Assembly: GCA_030762175.1 (NCBI GenBank)
Contig: CM060831.1
Location: 67,882,501-67,946,500 of the forward strand
Direction of reading: 5' to 3'
From: Metallyticus violacea
Taxonomy: Eukaryota > Arthropoda > Insecta > Mantodea > Metallyticidae
Length of the DNA: 64,000 bases
Shown here: positions 24,702-35,340 of the stretch, one piece after another
Layout: every line of letters starts with the position of its first letter
How positions within the stretch are numbered: the first letter of the stretch is position 1
Position numbers and translations under genes: made by a program
The notes under the pieces: generated by a model
What the model saw: only the letters and a program-made list of their open reading frames with translations
What the model was told of the DNA's origin: nothing
Databases searched by the model: none

Positions 24702-24892
24702 ATGGAGTCAATATGAATTCTATGCGTTTGCAATTGAAACGTTTTTCAAATATGGTGGTTGTATTTGTTTAGGTAACATTTCGACATCGGCCGAAATGGA
24801 CAAGTTCCGTCACGGAAGGTGATTAGGAGACGGGTAAGGCAGTTCACCTGGTGGCATCTAGCAGGCCACGTACGGCTCACACTCCGGAAAAA
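24702..24892 (+). pseudogene. Mariner-like transposase, N-terminal part
   Basis: An ATG at 24702 followed by a one-base shift gives YAFAIETFFKYGG, the usual start of an insect mariner-like transposase N-terminal helix-turn-helix, then a degraded stretch with frameshifts and stops. The SINE at 24893 interrupts the continuation. The protein normally binds the terminal repeats; this copy cannot be functional. Confidence 0.65.
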
Positions 24893-25155
24893 CCACCACG
24901 ATGGCCGAGGTCATTAAGGCGCGGACTCGTGAGCGGGAGGTCTAGGGTTCGAATCCCGCCAGGACCTTCCTCTCTGACTGAGGCCTTTCCAGGCTTTTCT
25001 CAGTCCTCATAAATGGCCAATACCCTAATTTTAGGCCTGGAACGTTTCCTTCCTTAAAAAGTCCTTTTCCAATATATCATTTGATCTCGTGTGTCATCAG
25101 TGCCCACCGCCTATGGTGCCTCAGCAGTAAAAAAAGACGTTAAACACTATAAAAT
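24893..25155 (+). mobile_element. SINE family 1, copy nested in the mariner element
   Basis: Head gatggccgaggtcattaagg, B-box ggttcgaatcccgcc, body cagtcctcataaatgg and tail cctcagcagtaaaaa then gttaaacact. It is similar to the 12.8 and 40.9 kb copies. It interrupts the transposase region, so it arrived after the mariner element. Confidence 0.9.
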
Positions 25156-25614
25156 TGCTTTAGACCAAAGTTCATCGCAAATAATTCGCAAGTCTTTAAT
25201 ATATTGGATAGTATGCGACGGATGTGACATTTACATATTCGTTTCTTCCTAAAATATGCAAGTGGTGCAAGAATTATTGCCTAGTGATGTAGAGGTACAC
25301 GAAATTTCTATATAAAGCTTCTGCGGAAGATAAATTCAACCCGGTTTTCTCAAAAATTTAATTACTGAGAGACCCATTTTCATTTATCAGGCTAAGTAAA
25401 TAAATAAAACTTCAGGTATTGGGTGCCTACTAATCCTCCACCTTCATGAACAACCACTACATAGCGCAAAAGTTACTTGTGATGTGCAGTGTTCTCTCAG
25501 ACTATTATTAGCCCTTATTTTACTAAAAATACACAAGTGACTGTCACAATTTTAACAGAGCGTTATAGTGATGTTACAACAGTTCGTAACGCAGCAAATG
25601 CGCCGTAAAATATC

Positions 25615-25985
25615 CAATCCTTGTGGTTCCAACATGACGGTGCAACTGCTCACACAGCTAGAACGTCCATGACAACCTTTCAAACAATGTTTCCAGAGCA
25701 CCTTGTTTCTCGGTTTAGTGATATCAACTGGTCATCCCTTTCGCCCGATTTATCGGTGTGTGATTTTTTTTTTCTGTGGGGATTTCTGAAATCCAAAGTG
25801 TATGCTAACAGGCCAGCAAATATTCAGGAATTGAAAAACAATATTCACACCGTAACGGGGGTCATTAACAAGTGACACTCTTCGTAAGGTTATGGAAAGT
25901 GTGCGTATCAACAATGGTGGTCATCTGAAGGAAATACCTTACAAAACATTCCATGTGAAGTGTTCTTTCAAGGAGTATACACCAA
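25615..25985 (+). pseudogene. Mariner-like transposase, DDE C-terminal part
   Basis: The frame 25621-25875 begins WFQHDGATAHTA and continues through SLSPDLSVCDFF and WGFLKSKVYANRPANIQELK, the second-Asp region and the C-terminal W/SPDL...DFF.WG..K..VY block of the Tc1/mariner DDE domain. The reading continues past a stop at 25875 into RKVMESVRINNGGHL and ends near 25985. The middle of the catalytic domain (25155-25610) is not recognisable. Inactive remnant. Confidence 0.88.
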
Positions 25986-26054
25986 TAATATGTAGTTTTA
26001 ATTCTTTATGACTAAATATAATATATAAAAAGAGTATTTATTTCTGCCGCACCC

Positions 26055-26291
26055 TATATTTGTGGATGGATACAACTAAATAAGAAGCATACAGAACAAA
26101 TCATTAGTTATTAAAAAATATTCCTTCAGCATCGTTTCCCTTTGCGTCAGGTCCTTTAGCGGAATGCCACTATCATTATTATACATGTTTAATTAAATTT
26201 CCATGTGCTTAAAATGCATTGCGTTTCTTATACTTTCGCTTATGTGCCATTAGTTGGTGTAGATGCCCGTCATTTGTAAATAAAAGTTTAA
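26055..26291. other. Unassigned AT-rich DNA
   Basis: Flank of the mariner element; nothing recognised. Confidence 0.5.
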
Positions 26292-26500
26292 TGATGTCTG
26301 CTTCGTGGTCCAGGAGTAACGCGCTCTTCTCTGGATCTAATTTTCTCGGGTTCTATCCCGTTGGATGTCGATAGATTTTTCAGGACGTAAATATCTAGAG
26401 TGCAAGTCCTCCAGGAGCGGTTTCCGTGCCGCATTTTTACGGCACGTGTAAAAACTCCATACCTAAAAGAGAGGTCGTTCCACCTTAACTTCCGCCTAAC
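26292..26500 (+). mobile_element. Degenerate tRNA-derived SINE
   Basis: A tRNA-like head with gtggtccaggagtaacgcgc (A-box region) and gggttctatcccg (B-box). The body has the hairpin gtgccgcatttttacggcac. It is not one of the two main SINE families, although the gtgcc(g)..acggcac block echoes SINE family 2. Confidence 0.4.
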
Positions 26501-27199
26501 TGTCAATTAAAGCGATGGACTGAAAATCTATCATACTGACATCTGTGACTGCTTTGTGTAGATATATTCGAGTGGTTCATATAATCCGTTAAACTCGGAA
26601 CAGGCCCTACACCTAAATCGATGATGGTATTTTAATTGCGGTGGTGTTGGCGTAGCTGAGCGGCTAGACAGCTTGCCTAGAAGTCTGGAATCAATACTTG
26701 CGGCCATATATGAAACGTACAGGATAACATGGGATCTGTATAGGTACAACTTTTCCTCCGATACTCCTGTTTCTTCTGTCATTCATTCCGAAAAGATAAT
26801 AACTATGCTAGATTTGAAAATGCCTCTCCTGAGCGAAGGCGGAACCGAGATGTCTGATTTATATCTGAGTTTGACATTAGGAACCATTATTACTGTATTC
26901 AACTGCCTCTTTAAGAATTTAAGGGCCATGATGGGGCAATTTCATGATGTGGCTAATATCGAAGCCTCTATTTGCTTGGCTTAACGGTGAAAAGAGAAAT
27001 CTTTTCTGCCTTATCTAGATGGAAGGATATAAGAATATGAATAACATAAGAATAGAATATAGAATGCTGCAGTGCACGTGGGTATCAAGCTTTTCAGTTA
27101 ATTGCATTCTTTGTTAAAATTAAATATTGTTTAAATGAAATCTAAATAATTGTTTGAATACTACTTTAGAACTTAGAAAAATATATCAAGCTTAGAAGC
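26501..27199. other. Unassigned DNA with another A-box-like site
   Basis: ttggcgtagctgagcggct at about 26647-26665 resembles a tRNA A-box, but the B-box is missing. The plus frame 26673-26984 (103 codons) is not recognised. Confidence 0.4.

Positions 27200-27275
<76 letters not shown>
27200..27275. repeat. (AAT)n microsatellite
   Basis: About 25 uninterrupted TAA/AAT units, the longest simple repeat in the window. Confidence 0.97.
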
Positions 27276-27276
<1 letters not shown>

Positions 27277-29682
27277 CCGTCTGGACAATACCTATCGTAG
27301 GTAGCATATGAAAGTGAAATGTTTAGTAAATACACTAAAAAACTGAGCTATATACTGAATAGCATTAAGTAGCTTATTTGGTAGATAACTTGTGAGCATT
27401 TTTGTGTTAATCTGCTGCACCTAGGTAGCCAAAAGTTAATTTCTAAATTTTTCTATAGAGCGCAGAACAGGCTATAGTTCCAGAAGATTTAGCTAGATGG
27501 CATGAAAACACTGTGCTACTCAAGGCCGTCATAAGGTGATTTTGATCAACTGGTACTACCGAAATTACAAAAATCCTATTAACTATATTATTATATTTTT
27601 ATTTGTTTGTGAACGCTTCTATTAAACGTATATGGGATTGAAACTAATCTTTACTAAGTTGTTAGTTCTTTTTAAGGCTAATAGGAACGGGATACCGAAA
27701 AATGCCTAAAGATTCGAATATTAGAATTTCAACGATTTCAAGATTCGCGAGATTCCAGAGTTCAGATGATTTCTATTTATACTGGGTGATCAAGTTGCAG
27801 GAGTGCGCCTCAGAGAGGGAAAAAGAGAGAGAGAGATAGAAAGTGTATTGCCACGTAGTAGATATGAGTTAGTTTTTTACAAAATGCGGCCATATTAGTT
27901 CTTTAACCATCGCTAAACTGCACAGTATTTTACTTAGAAGGGAGTACCCTGACTAGCAATTGCGTCATTCGTTCAAACTGACATGCGGTTAAGTCCGAAA
28001 TCCAGAATATTTTATACAAGTTTAGTGCGGGTTGTTAATCATCTGTAGTTTAATTCTTTATTACTTAATTCACGAAATTAATCACCCTAGTTTTTGTTTT
28101 AATGTACAGAATCAAAAGCTCTTATATGTATTAAATATTAAGTTATTAAATTACTAACAGAAGTATTCTAGAGCAATTATTTATAGAAATCCTAAGTTAA
28201 ACAACCCTATATTCAAATAATATGATCCTGGCACAGTCACCCAACCTCTGCCCAACCCGAACCAATCAGTGGAAAGCGCTCGAGCGACACCGATGGCCAG
28301 TGCATCAACTCATCTCCAGCAGATCACGGCAAAACAGCCAGGAAGATATTTCTAGTTATATTTGCGACTAAGGCATACGTCCCTCAATTATGTTATAATG
28401 TTTATATACTCATAAGCTCTCAGTTTTTGTTTATTTTTTCGGAATTCCATTTACTCTTCAGGAATAATAGTCTTCTACCGTTCTTTTCATTCTTAAAACA
28501 AAACAGCGAAAACAATTCATTGTTGCTTTAGGCCTGGTTTATTATTGCTGGAATTTGATTCTGTTCAGGAAAACTTTGAGGATAAATGAGTTTTTACTTT
28601 AAAGTTTTAATTTACGAAAGTTGGATCATGCAACCTAGGTCATAACATAAATAACGGGCTCTTCAGTGTGGAAAGTTTGGAAAACAGCTTAGGCCTAGCT
28701 CTGTTGGGAGCGAAGCTACTATATATCGCTGAAAGTGTGCACACAGTGCAGGATGATGGCGCTGCGGGCGGCATTTCGATCCTAGTAATTGAGAAGGGCT
28801 GTGCATATATGTACGTGGGGGTGGGGGAAGCACTCGCTAAAGGTTATGCATGTGTCGGCATTTCCGCCTAATCGGTCCTTAGAGATCGATTGTATTTGGG
28901 GTGAGATACCAATGCTGTCTGCTATGCCTGAAGTAATATCTTTTAGATGATGGTGGTTCAATACTGTGAGGGGGTGGTTGGGTGGAACGTTTGACTGAAT
29001 GGATCGTTGCTTCACTACAAACAGTATGCAAGTCACCCTGCTGCGATTCTGAGAAAAGTCAACCTCAGGATTCTGAACTGCTTTCACTTTCGATACTTTG
29101 AACACAACAGAACTGGAGATGAGGAATGTTTCGAAATTGTGAAGGAAGCAGCATCTCAGGGGCAGAACGTAGCTCGTAAGAGCTGATCGAGATCTACGGC
29201 TAAAAAGGACACAGCACATATGCGTACTGCTGACGTAATCTAAGAAATTTATTCAAAACCTTGTTGCGAAATAAGTACAATAAACACTTTGTTAAAAAAA
29301 ATAGCAAAGGAATTCTATGAGTTAACACTAAATAAAAAATCTTTATTTACAAACAATTAAGAAATAAGACCTGGATTTAAGAACCCGAATTTAATCAATA
29401 ATACCTTAATTTCCACTTTAAAACAGAATACCTGGGTCACTGGTACAATTAACAATGAAGCTGGCCCCTGGTACAAAAGAAAAAAGAGACGCATTGTCCC
29501 AATGCGATGAATAAACTATTACTAAGCACGAAACGTGGCTCGCCGGTGTCCAAGCCGGAAGGCCGAAATGATGTTTATCTAAAGGTAGCTAACAATAAAT
29601 TGTTCCATAAACTAACTGAAAAAACTTAGAAATATTGAGGCCCTACCCTAAAAATCAGTTAGGATAACAGCTATGCTTAGTA
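27276..29682. other. Unassigned DNA
   Basis: A short (GA)n run lies near 27815-27835. The segment 28660-29220 is less AT-rich and holds a 67-codon plus frame and a 145-codon minus frame (28782-29219) that overlap; neither is recognised and 145 codons is near the chance maximum for this window. 29240-29640 shows nothing. Confidence 0.4.
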
Positions 29683-29965
29683 GATTGATTGATTTGGTTT
29701 ATTTACGGACGCTCTTTAACATCTCAGGTCATCAGCGTCCCTTTCAATTCAGGGCGTGAAACGGCTCAGAGGCCTTTTCTTTCAGGCTTGAGGTTCTTTT
29801 CAGTGCTGTAAATGTACGACAGGGACCCACGGCTTTTTTTCCCTTCCGAAGGAAGCCATACTTAGGATTTTTACGCCGGAAAAAATCCATCGATCCTGGC
29901 CGGGTTTGAACCCGCGAACTTGGGTTTATAAGGCAAGTATGGTTACCACTACACCACCAGGACCA
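29683..29965 (-). mobile_element. SINE family 2, full-length copy
   Basis: Same layout as the copy at 1.0 kb. Read on the minus strand: tRNA-like head (ggtcctggtggtgtagtgg, B-box gggttcaaacccgg), the aaatcctaagtatggcttcc block, the agaggcc core and the tail gatgacctgagatgttaaag then gtccgtaaataaa. No clear target-site duplication was found. Confidence 0.9.
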
Positions 29966-30059
29966 GCTGAGAGTTATATAGATGGGATAGAGTCCCTAAC
30001 AATAGGATAACAAACTTAATGAAGATAGACGAAGTTCTAAAACTTGTTGAATATAAGAA

Positions 30060-30300
30060 AAGGAAAAAGATGATTGGCATGAGCACGTTCAACGCACGGA
30101 GGAAGAAAGGCTACCTAATTAACAATGAATTGTAATCCGTTTGAGAGGAGAAGAAGAGATCGATCTAGACAAACCTGGCGTGAAGGAGTGACTACAGGAA
30201 AGTCGTGGTTGCCCAATGGCATGACAAATATAGATGGAGTTTATGATCTGGAAGACGGAGAAAATAGGCAGGCAGATCGTTCTTTATGTGTTAATATTTT
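30060..30300 (+). pseudogene. LINE ORF2 C-terminal fragment
   Basis: Across two frames the sequence reads like the end of a LINE polyprotein: HVQRTEEERLPN near 30085-30120, then, from 30125, NPFERRRRDRSRQTWREGV (matching the ...P.GRRRRGRPR.TW..GV ending). This is followed by DGVYDLEDGENRQAD, which fits the final R..W..G..RR segment. The shift of frame and the absence of RT motifs mark it as a 5'-truncated relic. Confidence 0.65.
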
Positions 30301-31859
30301 TAGCCTGATGAAGAGTGTTGCTCTTATAGATTTCCAAAGAAAAGGAGTTTTGAAACTTTACATAAGAACTAAACAAAATAGTAATAACATTCCTGCATTT
30401 AACTCTATCATAATGGGAAACGCGCGTTCAACAAAATACGACTGCTTCCAAATCTTTAGTTCAAACATACAACATTACTATATCTCGTAGAAAGTGGTAA
30501 AGACACAATTTCCTGGTATGTAAGGCACCAAAAGTTTAGAGTGCTGTATAAAAAGATGAGAGCATCAGCGTAAGGTTTATGAGAAACATTCTTAGGAATA
30601 ATTGACATGGAAAATTATCGCAATCTCTTTTCATTGTTCTATTGCTAGCTTTCCATAATCTTTTAGATTGAGGAATGCTGTTGGTTTTATATAGCCTGGA
30701 TCAAAACGTATCACGTGAATGTAGCTGCTGAAAAAATGCAATGTTTTCGAGGAAAAAATAGACTGGGAATCGAACTACAGATTCCATGTTTAATCATCGT
30801 TCTTATGACATTATAGCTAATTTGCATTTAATGAGATATCTCGTTTTATGGAGACATTTATTTCATATAAAATTACATTTATAGTATGTTTTCCCTGTAT
30901 ATTTCACATTATCATAATATATATCAACTGCAAGTTCATTTTATTTGTTTTACGATTGTTATCAGACACTTAAGCCAAACTACTGGAATTTAGTAAAATA
31001 AATCCAAGAGGTGGTGAGAAATCGCTTATGCCCCTCGGTGATTAATGACTAACTAAGTTGCAATAAAGTACGGGGCATGTCTTGCTGGTCTTTATTCCTA
31101 GAAGTGAGATTACATCAACCAGTTGCTTATTTGTGTTACCAGGACGTGAGGCGTATCCTATCTCGCTAAAGAAAACAACGTTGCCACGTCTCTGAAGCCT
31201 CTTTCAGTGCTGTTTAGTGCTAACCGATATTGATTAAATGATTTATAAAATTATTTATTCATTAAGGAATCCATATATTTTTAATAATACGAAAACAGAA
31301 AATATTAATTATTTCTGCTCAATATTTTATGTAACAAAGCAGGAGAATTTCTAGTGACAGTGTGTTACTGTTTAGACGAAAGCGATAACACAATTGGTAC
31401 TTGGGAGGGTCAGGCTATTAAGGTTTATCCCGCACTTGTCCATGCACAGAAATAATCCTTGCAGAATTTCATTCTTATTTTGATTTTGCCAACCCCTTTT
31501 CAATGGTTAACATGTGAACCATTCCAACTCGACTTTCGACTTTTGAGAGTTATTATAACAAATATACCATGAAGATAAAAGAGAGGCAGGAAGGATTTCA
31601 TCTATGGGATCAAGTTGCTTGAGGTTTTCCAGCTGTAGAAAAAATCTGTTGTAACTCACATGAAGGGAACATATATAGATTGCTGCAGATTCCTACCCTT
31701 AAGAGGTGCATTCAAGTAATAACACCTTCGATTTTTTTTATCAGGATTGGAAACAGATAGAAACATACTGTTTGTTTAAAAAACGCAGGCACTTATTGTC
31801 AATGCTTCACATAGATGCAAAGGCATACAGAACTCTAGCGGCAGCGGCGAGAGTGAGGA
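30301..31859. other. Unassigned AT-rich DNA
   Basis: No recognisable repeat or coding domain. Confidence 0.5.
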
Positions 31860-32500
31860 CTGTATTTGATACTTCAAAATGGCGACGTTTTCATTACAAG
31901 AACAGTATAGACATTCATTTTCTCCATTTGCGTGACTTGATATCGATCGAAATTCATCACCAGTCGAATGAGACATGTGGTGATGGTGTCATGGGTGTGT
32001 CTAATGTTCATTCATGGGTGCGACAGTTCAAGGAAGGCAGATCGTCGTGTGACAACCAACCAACGCAATATTGGTCTCGCACAAGCCAGTCTGATGACAT
32101 GACTGAGCGAGTGGAGAATTTGTTTTGGAGGATCGCCAAATGAGTGTGGAACACATCGCCTCCAAAGTTGGCATTTCCGGGGATTTGTTCACACAATCCT
32201 GCATGAGGACCTGAAAATGCAAGAGTGACTTCCAGGTGGGTGCCACGAATGCTGCCGGACGACCACAAGTCTGCGCGCGTGGCATGGCAATGTTGAAGCT
32301 CGTCATCGATTGTGACAATGGATGAAACATGGATACTGTTTTTCAATCCTGAAACGAAGCGCCAGTCTGCTATTGCATCAGCGATTTTCCAATGGCCAAA
32401 ACAAACTCCTACAGAAGCGTTCGCAGGTGTGAAAAATGTGTACGGTTGCAGGGAGGTTCAGTCGAGAAATGACACAAGTGTAATAGTTTTCGTGTGATTA
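31860..32500 (+). pseudogene. Mariner transposase remnant (SETMAR-like)
   Basis: Frame 1, starting near 31900, gives HFLHLRDLISIEIHHQ, ETCGDGVMGVSNVHSWVRQ and FKEGRSS, the N-terminal paired-type helix-turn-helix of mariner transposases. A frameshift at about 32120 leads to EDRQMSVEHIASKVGISG (second helix-turn-helix), then to HEDLKM and MLPDDHKSAR in other frames. At 32312 the frame TMDETWILFFNPETKRQSA contains the first catalytic Asp of the DDE/D triad. The rest of the catalytic domain is lost after about 32460. At least three frameshifts and stops; no TIRs recognised. Confidence 0.9.
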
Positions 32501-32759
32501 GTTAGCGAGAAAAACAAATCGGAGTTGTTATAACTTGAATGCAGCTCGTATTTTGCATATTTTGACATGCTCCGCCAAGTCTTGTGTTCTCTCAAGTTAA
32601 CGTCGCAAGTAAACCCTGTGAAAGCAAAGCCGAAAGGCTGCTTTGCTGAATATTTAGAGTCAACCTGATATGTTGGCTCTCAAATTATAGCCCTCGCTTA
32701 GAAGATATCGATGTCATCAAAGTTTCGCTCTTGATGTGTCATCTAATCCTTGAACTTCG
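32501..32759. other. Unassigned DNA
   Basis: No recognisable element. Confidence 0.5.
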
Positions 32760-33045
32760 TGAAGTTTCTCTTAGTGCTGAATTATAACGCGTAAAGAAGT
32801 TCCTGCTTCTCCGCCCAACTCATTCTGTGGAGGGAGGCAAAGACATTTTCCCCGGCCAGCGCGGCGGCGTTGTCATGGTAACCAGACTGCGGCAACACGG
32901 GAAGGGAAGATCTAGACCGCCACTTGTTAGTTCCTTTCGCCCTCGCTTATTCCTAAATTATGTGGGTTCATTTCCCGTTTGCTTCTCTGTAGACATCGTT
33001 ACGGCTGCTGCCAAGAATACAAAGTTGTTACTAAAGTAATAGCCT
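32760..33045. promoter_or_regulatory. GC-rich patch with an X-box (RFX site)
   Basis: A GC-rich island in AT-rich DNA. It contains GTTGTCATGGTAAC at 32869-32882, a full match to the RFX X-box pattern (RYYNYY-AT-RRNRAC), flanked by CpG-rich cagcgcggcggc. RFX sites drive ciliary and sensory-neuron genes in animals. No coding exon or TATA box is obvious; a 70-codon plus frame over the patch is not recognised. Function is inference. Confidence 0.25.
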
Positions 33046-33235
33046 AAGCGGTAGAAGTTATTTGTTCGCTCCGTTTTCGTTCATATAACCTTTTTTGGAG
33101 GTTATATATTTTCCTTTAATCTACTATTTTAAATTTACAATGCCATGGTTTTAGAACATCATAAACACTTTATAAACTACTTGAGATCGAAAGTTTCATT
33201 TTCTAATACGATCTTATAACAATGTGTAAGTAAAA
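33046..33235. other. Unassigned AT-rich DNA
   Basis: Nothing recognised. Confidence 0.5.
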
Positions 33236-33408
33236 AGGTGTCGCTAAGGCAAGGCTCCATGAAGATCCGAGGTTCGAATCCTACCAGAGACCCCGACTGA
33301 GGTTGTTTCCAGGTTTTCCTCAGCCCTTATCAATGGAAAATCCTTGGGAGGTAACCTGAAATTAGGTTTGGGAAGCTGTTCCGAATTTTATCATTTCATC
33401 TTATCTCT
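33236..33408 (+). mobile_element. SINE family 1, diverged copy
   Basis: Retains gtcgctaaggc (rest of the A-box), B-box ggttcgaatcctaccag, the ccaggttttcctcagccctt body block and ttatcatttcatct. The 5' end of the head and the 3' tail are missing. It is the most diverged of the six copies, so probably the oldest. Confidence 0.8.
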
Positions 33409-33819
33409 ATAAATTTAAATAAAGATACCTTAAATTTTTAAAAAAATTGCTACTTTAAGATGTAATTGTTCAAGAAGAGGAGCATAGTATCATTATACTC
33501 ATTCAAAAAGAGTAACAAATAATTGTGATAACCTGGCGGTATTTATTGTCTTTATTGCAGCACATATAACATTTACACATCCCTTTGCCGAAGACCGTAG
33601 GCAAAATAATTCTTACAAAAGAAAACATTATATACAATGCGGTTAATTTTGTTTTCCTCTGCAGTGTTTTGTCTATGGGCGAGCGAGCCGCCCATTAGCC
33701 GGGTCTTAATGATTAGAGGGAGGATGAAACAATTAAAAAAAACAATTACACAACAATACACAAACCCATTTAAGAGGAATATTGCTTATCAAATTATCAA
33801 ATGAGATGTTAAAACTGCC
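33409..33819. other. Unassigned AT-rich DNA
   Basis: Nothing recognised; may include the 3' untranslated part of the transposase relic that follows. Confidence 0.4.
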
Positions 33820-34265
33820 TGCCTTTATTCTTCACACATTTTCCTGGCGAATATTATCTTTGAGTTCTTGTATGGTGAGCGGGCTCCTCTTGTACACGGC
33901 ACATTTTTAAATGCTTTTTTTTTAATTTTCCGCGCAGGGTGTTACATTTAGTAGCCTTTGGCAAAGACTGATATGAAATTATCACTTGTGCAAAAAGACG
34001 AAGAGATTTTGTAAACGCTTACCAATGTCATGTAATCTTTCTTCGGTAAGAAACTTTTCCTTTTTTGTTTCTTAGGCTGAACACTTCCAGTTTCCTTAAA
34101 TTTATTGTACAGATTATGCACTGTTTTACAATCTGGAGCTCCTACACTCGGAATCTTGCTTGAAATATTTTTCGAACTTCATGAGCTGAACATATGAATC
34201 GCACACAAAGACACGCTGTGTCATTGTAAACACGCGAGGCATGGTACACTTTATGTATACTGTGA
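33820..34265 (-). pseudogene. Internally deleted Tc1/mariner-type transposase
   Basis: On the minus strand the N-terminus reads MTQRVFVCDSYVQLMKFEKY (start near 34235), then after a one-base shift PDCKTVHNLYNKFKETGSVQ and KRKSFLPKK, the DUF4817-type helix-turn-helix found at the start of many arthropod transposases. A further shift gives KSLRLFAQVIISYQSLPKAT, matching the second helix-turn-helix. Right after this (33900-33820) the frame SPLTIQELKDNIRQENV belongs to the C-terminus. The catalytic middle is missing, so N- and C-terminal parts are joined by an internal deletion. Confidence 0.72.
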
Positions 34266-34544
34266 ATTAAGAAATGAACAACACAACACACAACCGGGAT
34301 CAGTTGTGCTACAACTACGGCAGTTAGCAAGGTCAACAACAAGCTTAGGTAAACGAATATAGGATTGCTCATAGGAACAACCCCACTCCGCGGGTGAAAG
34401 CATCACTGATAGCGCTATTCATGGTATTCCAGGAACCGGACGGGCTTGCTTCATAGAACGTGGCATTACATTTAGAGAACGTGACAGTGCCTTCCCACGG
34501 GATCATTAAGAATGCACATGTAAACAGAATTAATGTCGCATCAT
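34266..34544. other. Unassigned DNA between two transposase relics
   Basis: An 81-codon minus-strand frame (34369-34614) is unrecognised. No terminal repeats were found. Confidence 0.4.
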
Positions 34545-34945
34545 AAGTGTACAAAAAACAAGTTATTGAACTTTTTGACAAAATTTGTGCGCTGGACAAA
34601 CATGACATGCACAAGCAAATGGTTCAACAAGATGGGGTTGCCTCTCATGGGGAATTGCATCTATCCCAAAAGCTATTTCCTCTCTGCTTATCACTAGACA
34701 CTCAATTTCTCCAAATCCCTCCGGATGTTCTGATTTGTCGTTATGTGAAGTGTTTTTGTGGGAAGAAACTAAAAGAACCAGAATTCTTAACCTTGTAGTC
34801 TAGATGAACTTTTTGAAAACATCGAAACAGTTCTGAGGGAGTAGATGGTACTATGGTCACTAGGGTGATAAACCGTGTGGGAAGTGTCTTACACGATGGT
34901 GGAAAACATGCACAACACACATTTGTACGAACGTACAGAATGTTA
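34545..34945 (+). pseudogene. Tc1/mariner-type transposase, DDE fragment
   Basis: The frame 34547-34798 contains MVQQDGVASHGELHLSQKLF, the QQDGA..H block around the second catalytic Asp, followed by a damaged SPDL..DFFLWG block (PPDVLICRYVKCFCGKK). Beyond the stop, LDELFENIETVLRE fits the C-terminal L..RI..AV motif. It lies on the strand opposite to the relic at 33.82-34.27 kb. Confidence 0.6.
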
Positions 34946-35340
34946 ATGGGGCGGGATTATGAAAAAACTCTATTACAAGAGGAAATAGAATTTCATAAAG
35001 GCAGAATATGTGGGAACATTTTCACTATAAAACTTTTAATTCAAAAACACAGAGAATTTAATAAACAAACATATTTTATTAAGATCCTTGATAATGTAAT
35101 TAGTAAATATGGATCATTTTAAATAAAAGAGAAATGCGTTTACATTTAAATCAAGTTATTAAAGTCTACAGAAATAAATAAAGGTTAAAATAAAATTTGT
35201 AGATAAAATAAGTAAAAATAGTAAATAAATAAGTAAGACAAGGATGCAGCCTATCGCTTGTGCTTTTTAATTTTTTCATTGACGAAATTCTACGAGAAAG
35301 GAAAGTTACGAAACAGTGTTGCAGTGACCATTAATCGAAT
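34940..35340 (+). pseudogene. LINE reverse transcriptase fragment
   Basis: The frame ending at 35122 reads LLQEEIEFHKGRICGNIFTI then KLLIQKHREFNKQTY, aligning with the RT fingers/palm block (L.EEQ.GFRKGRS..D.IFT.K.LIEK.REFNK.). About 110 bp later, 35233-35334 gives VRQGCSLSLVLFNFFIDEIL, the classic RT segment (G.RQGCPLSP.LFN.YIDE). The AFVDYEKAFD and YADD motifs are not visible, so most catalytic residues are gone. A weak trace of a LINE C-terminus (GGSKKSWFES) occurs near 35735-35785. Confidence 0.75.

Larger units (their letters stand above)
24531..26054 (+). mobile_element. Mariner-like transposon with TIRs, SINE inserted inside
   Basis: The ends are inverted: gggtgcggcataaa at 24531 and ttctgccgcaccc ending at 26054. 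TA dinucleotides flank both ends (24529-24530 and 26055-26056), as expected for Tc1/mariner target duplication. Inside are an N-terminal transposase relic, a family 1 SINE (24893-25155) and the C-terminal half of the DDE domain. The total of 1,524 bp, less about 263 bp of SINE, leaves about 1.26 kb, the normal size of a mariner element. Confidence 0.88.

Noticed and set aside
28782..29219. 145-codon minus-strand frame as a gene
   Set aside because: No domain, an overlapping plus frame, and a length about equal to the expected chance maximum for 64 kb at this base composition.
32008..32346. Minus-strand frames of 100-112 codons
   Set aside because: They are shadows of the plus-strand mariner transposase remnant, which shows clear motifs.
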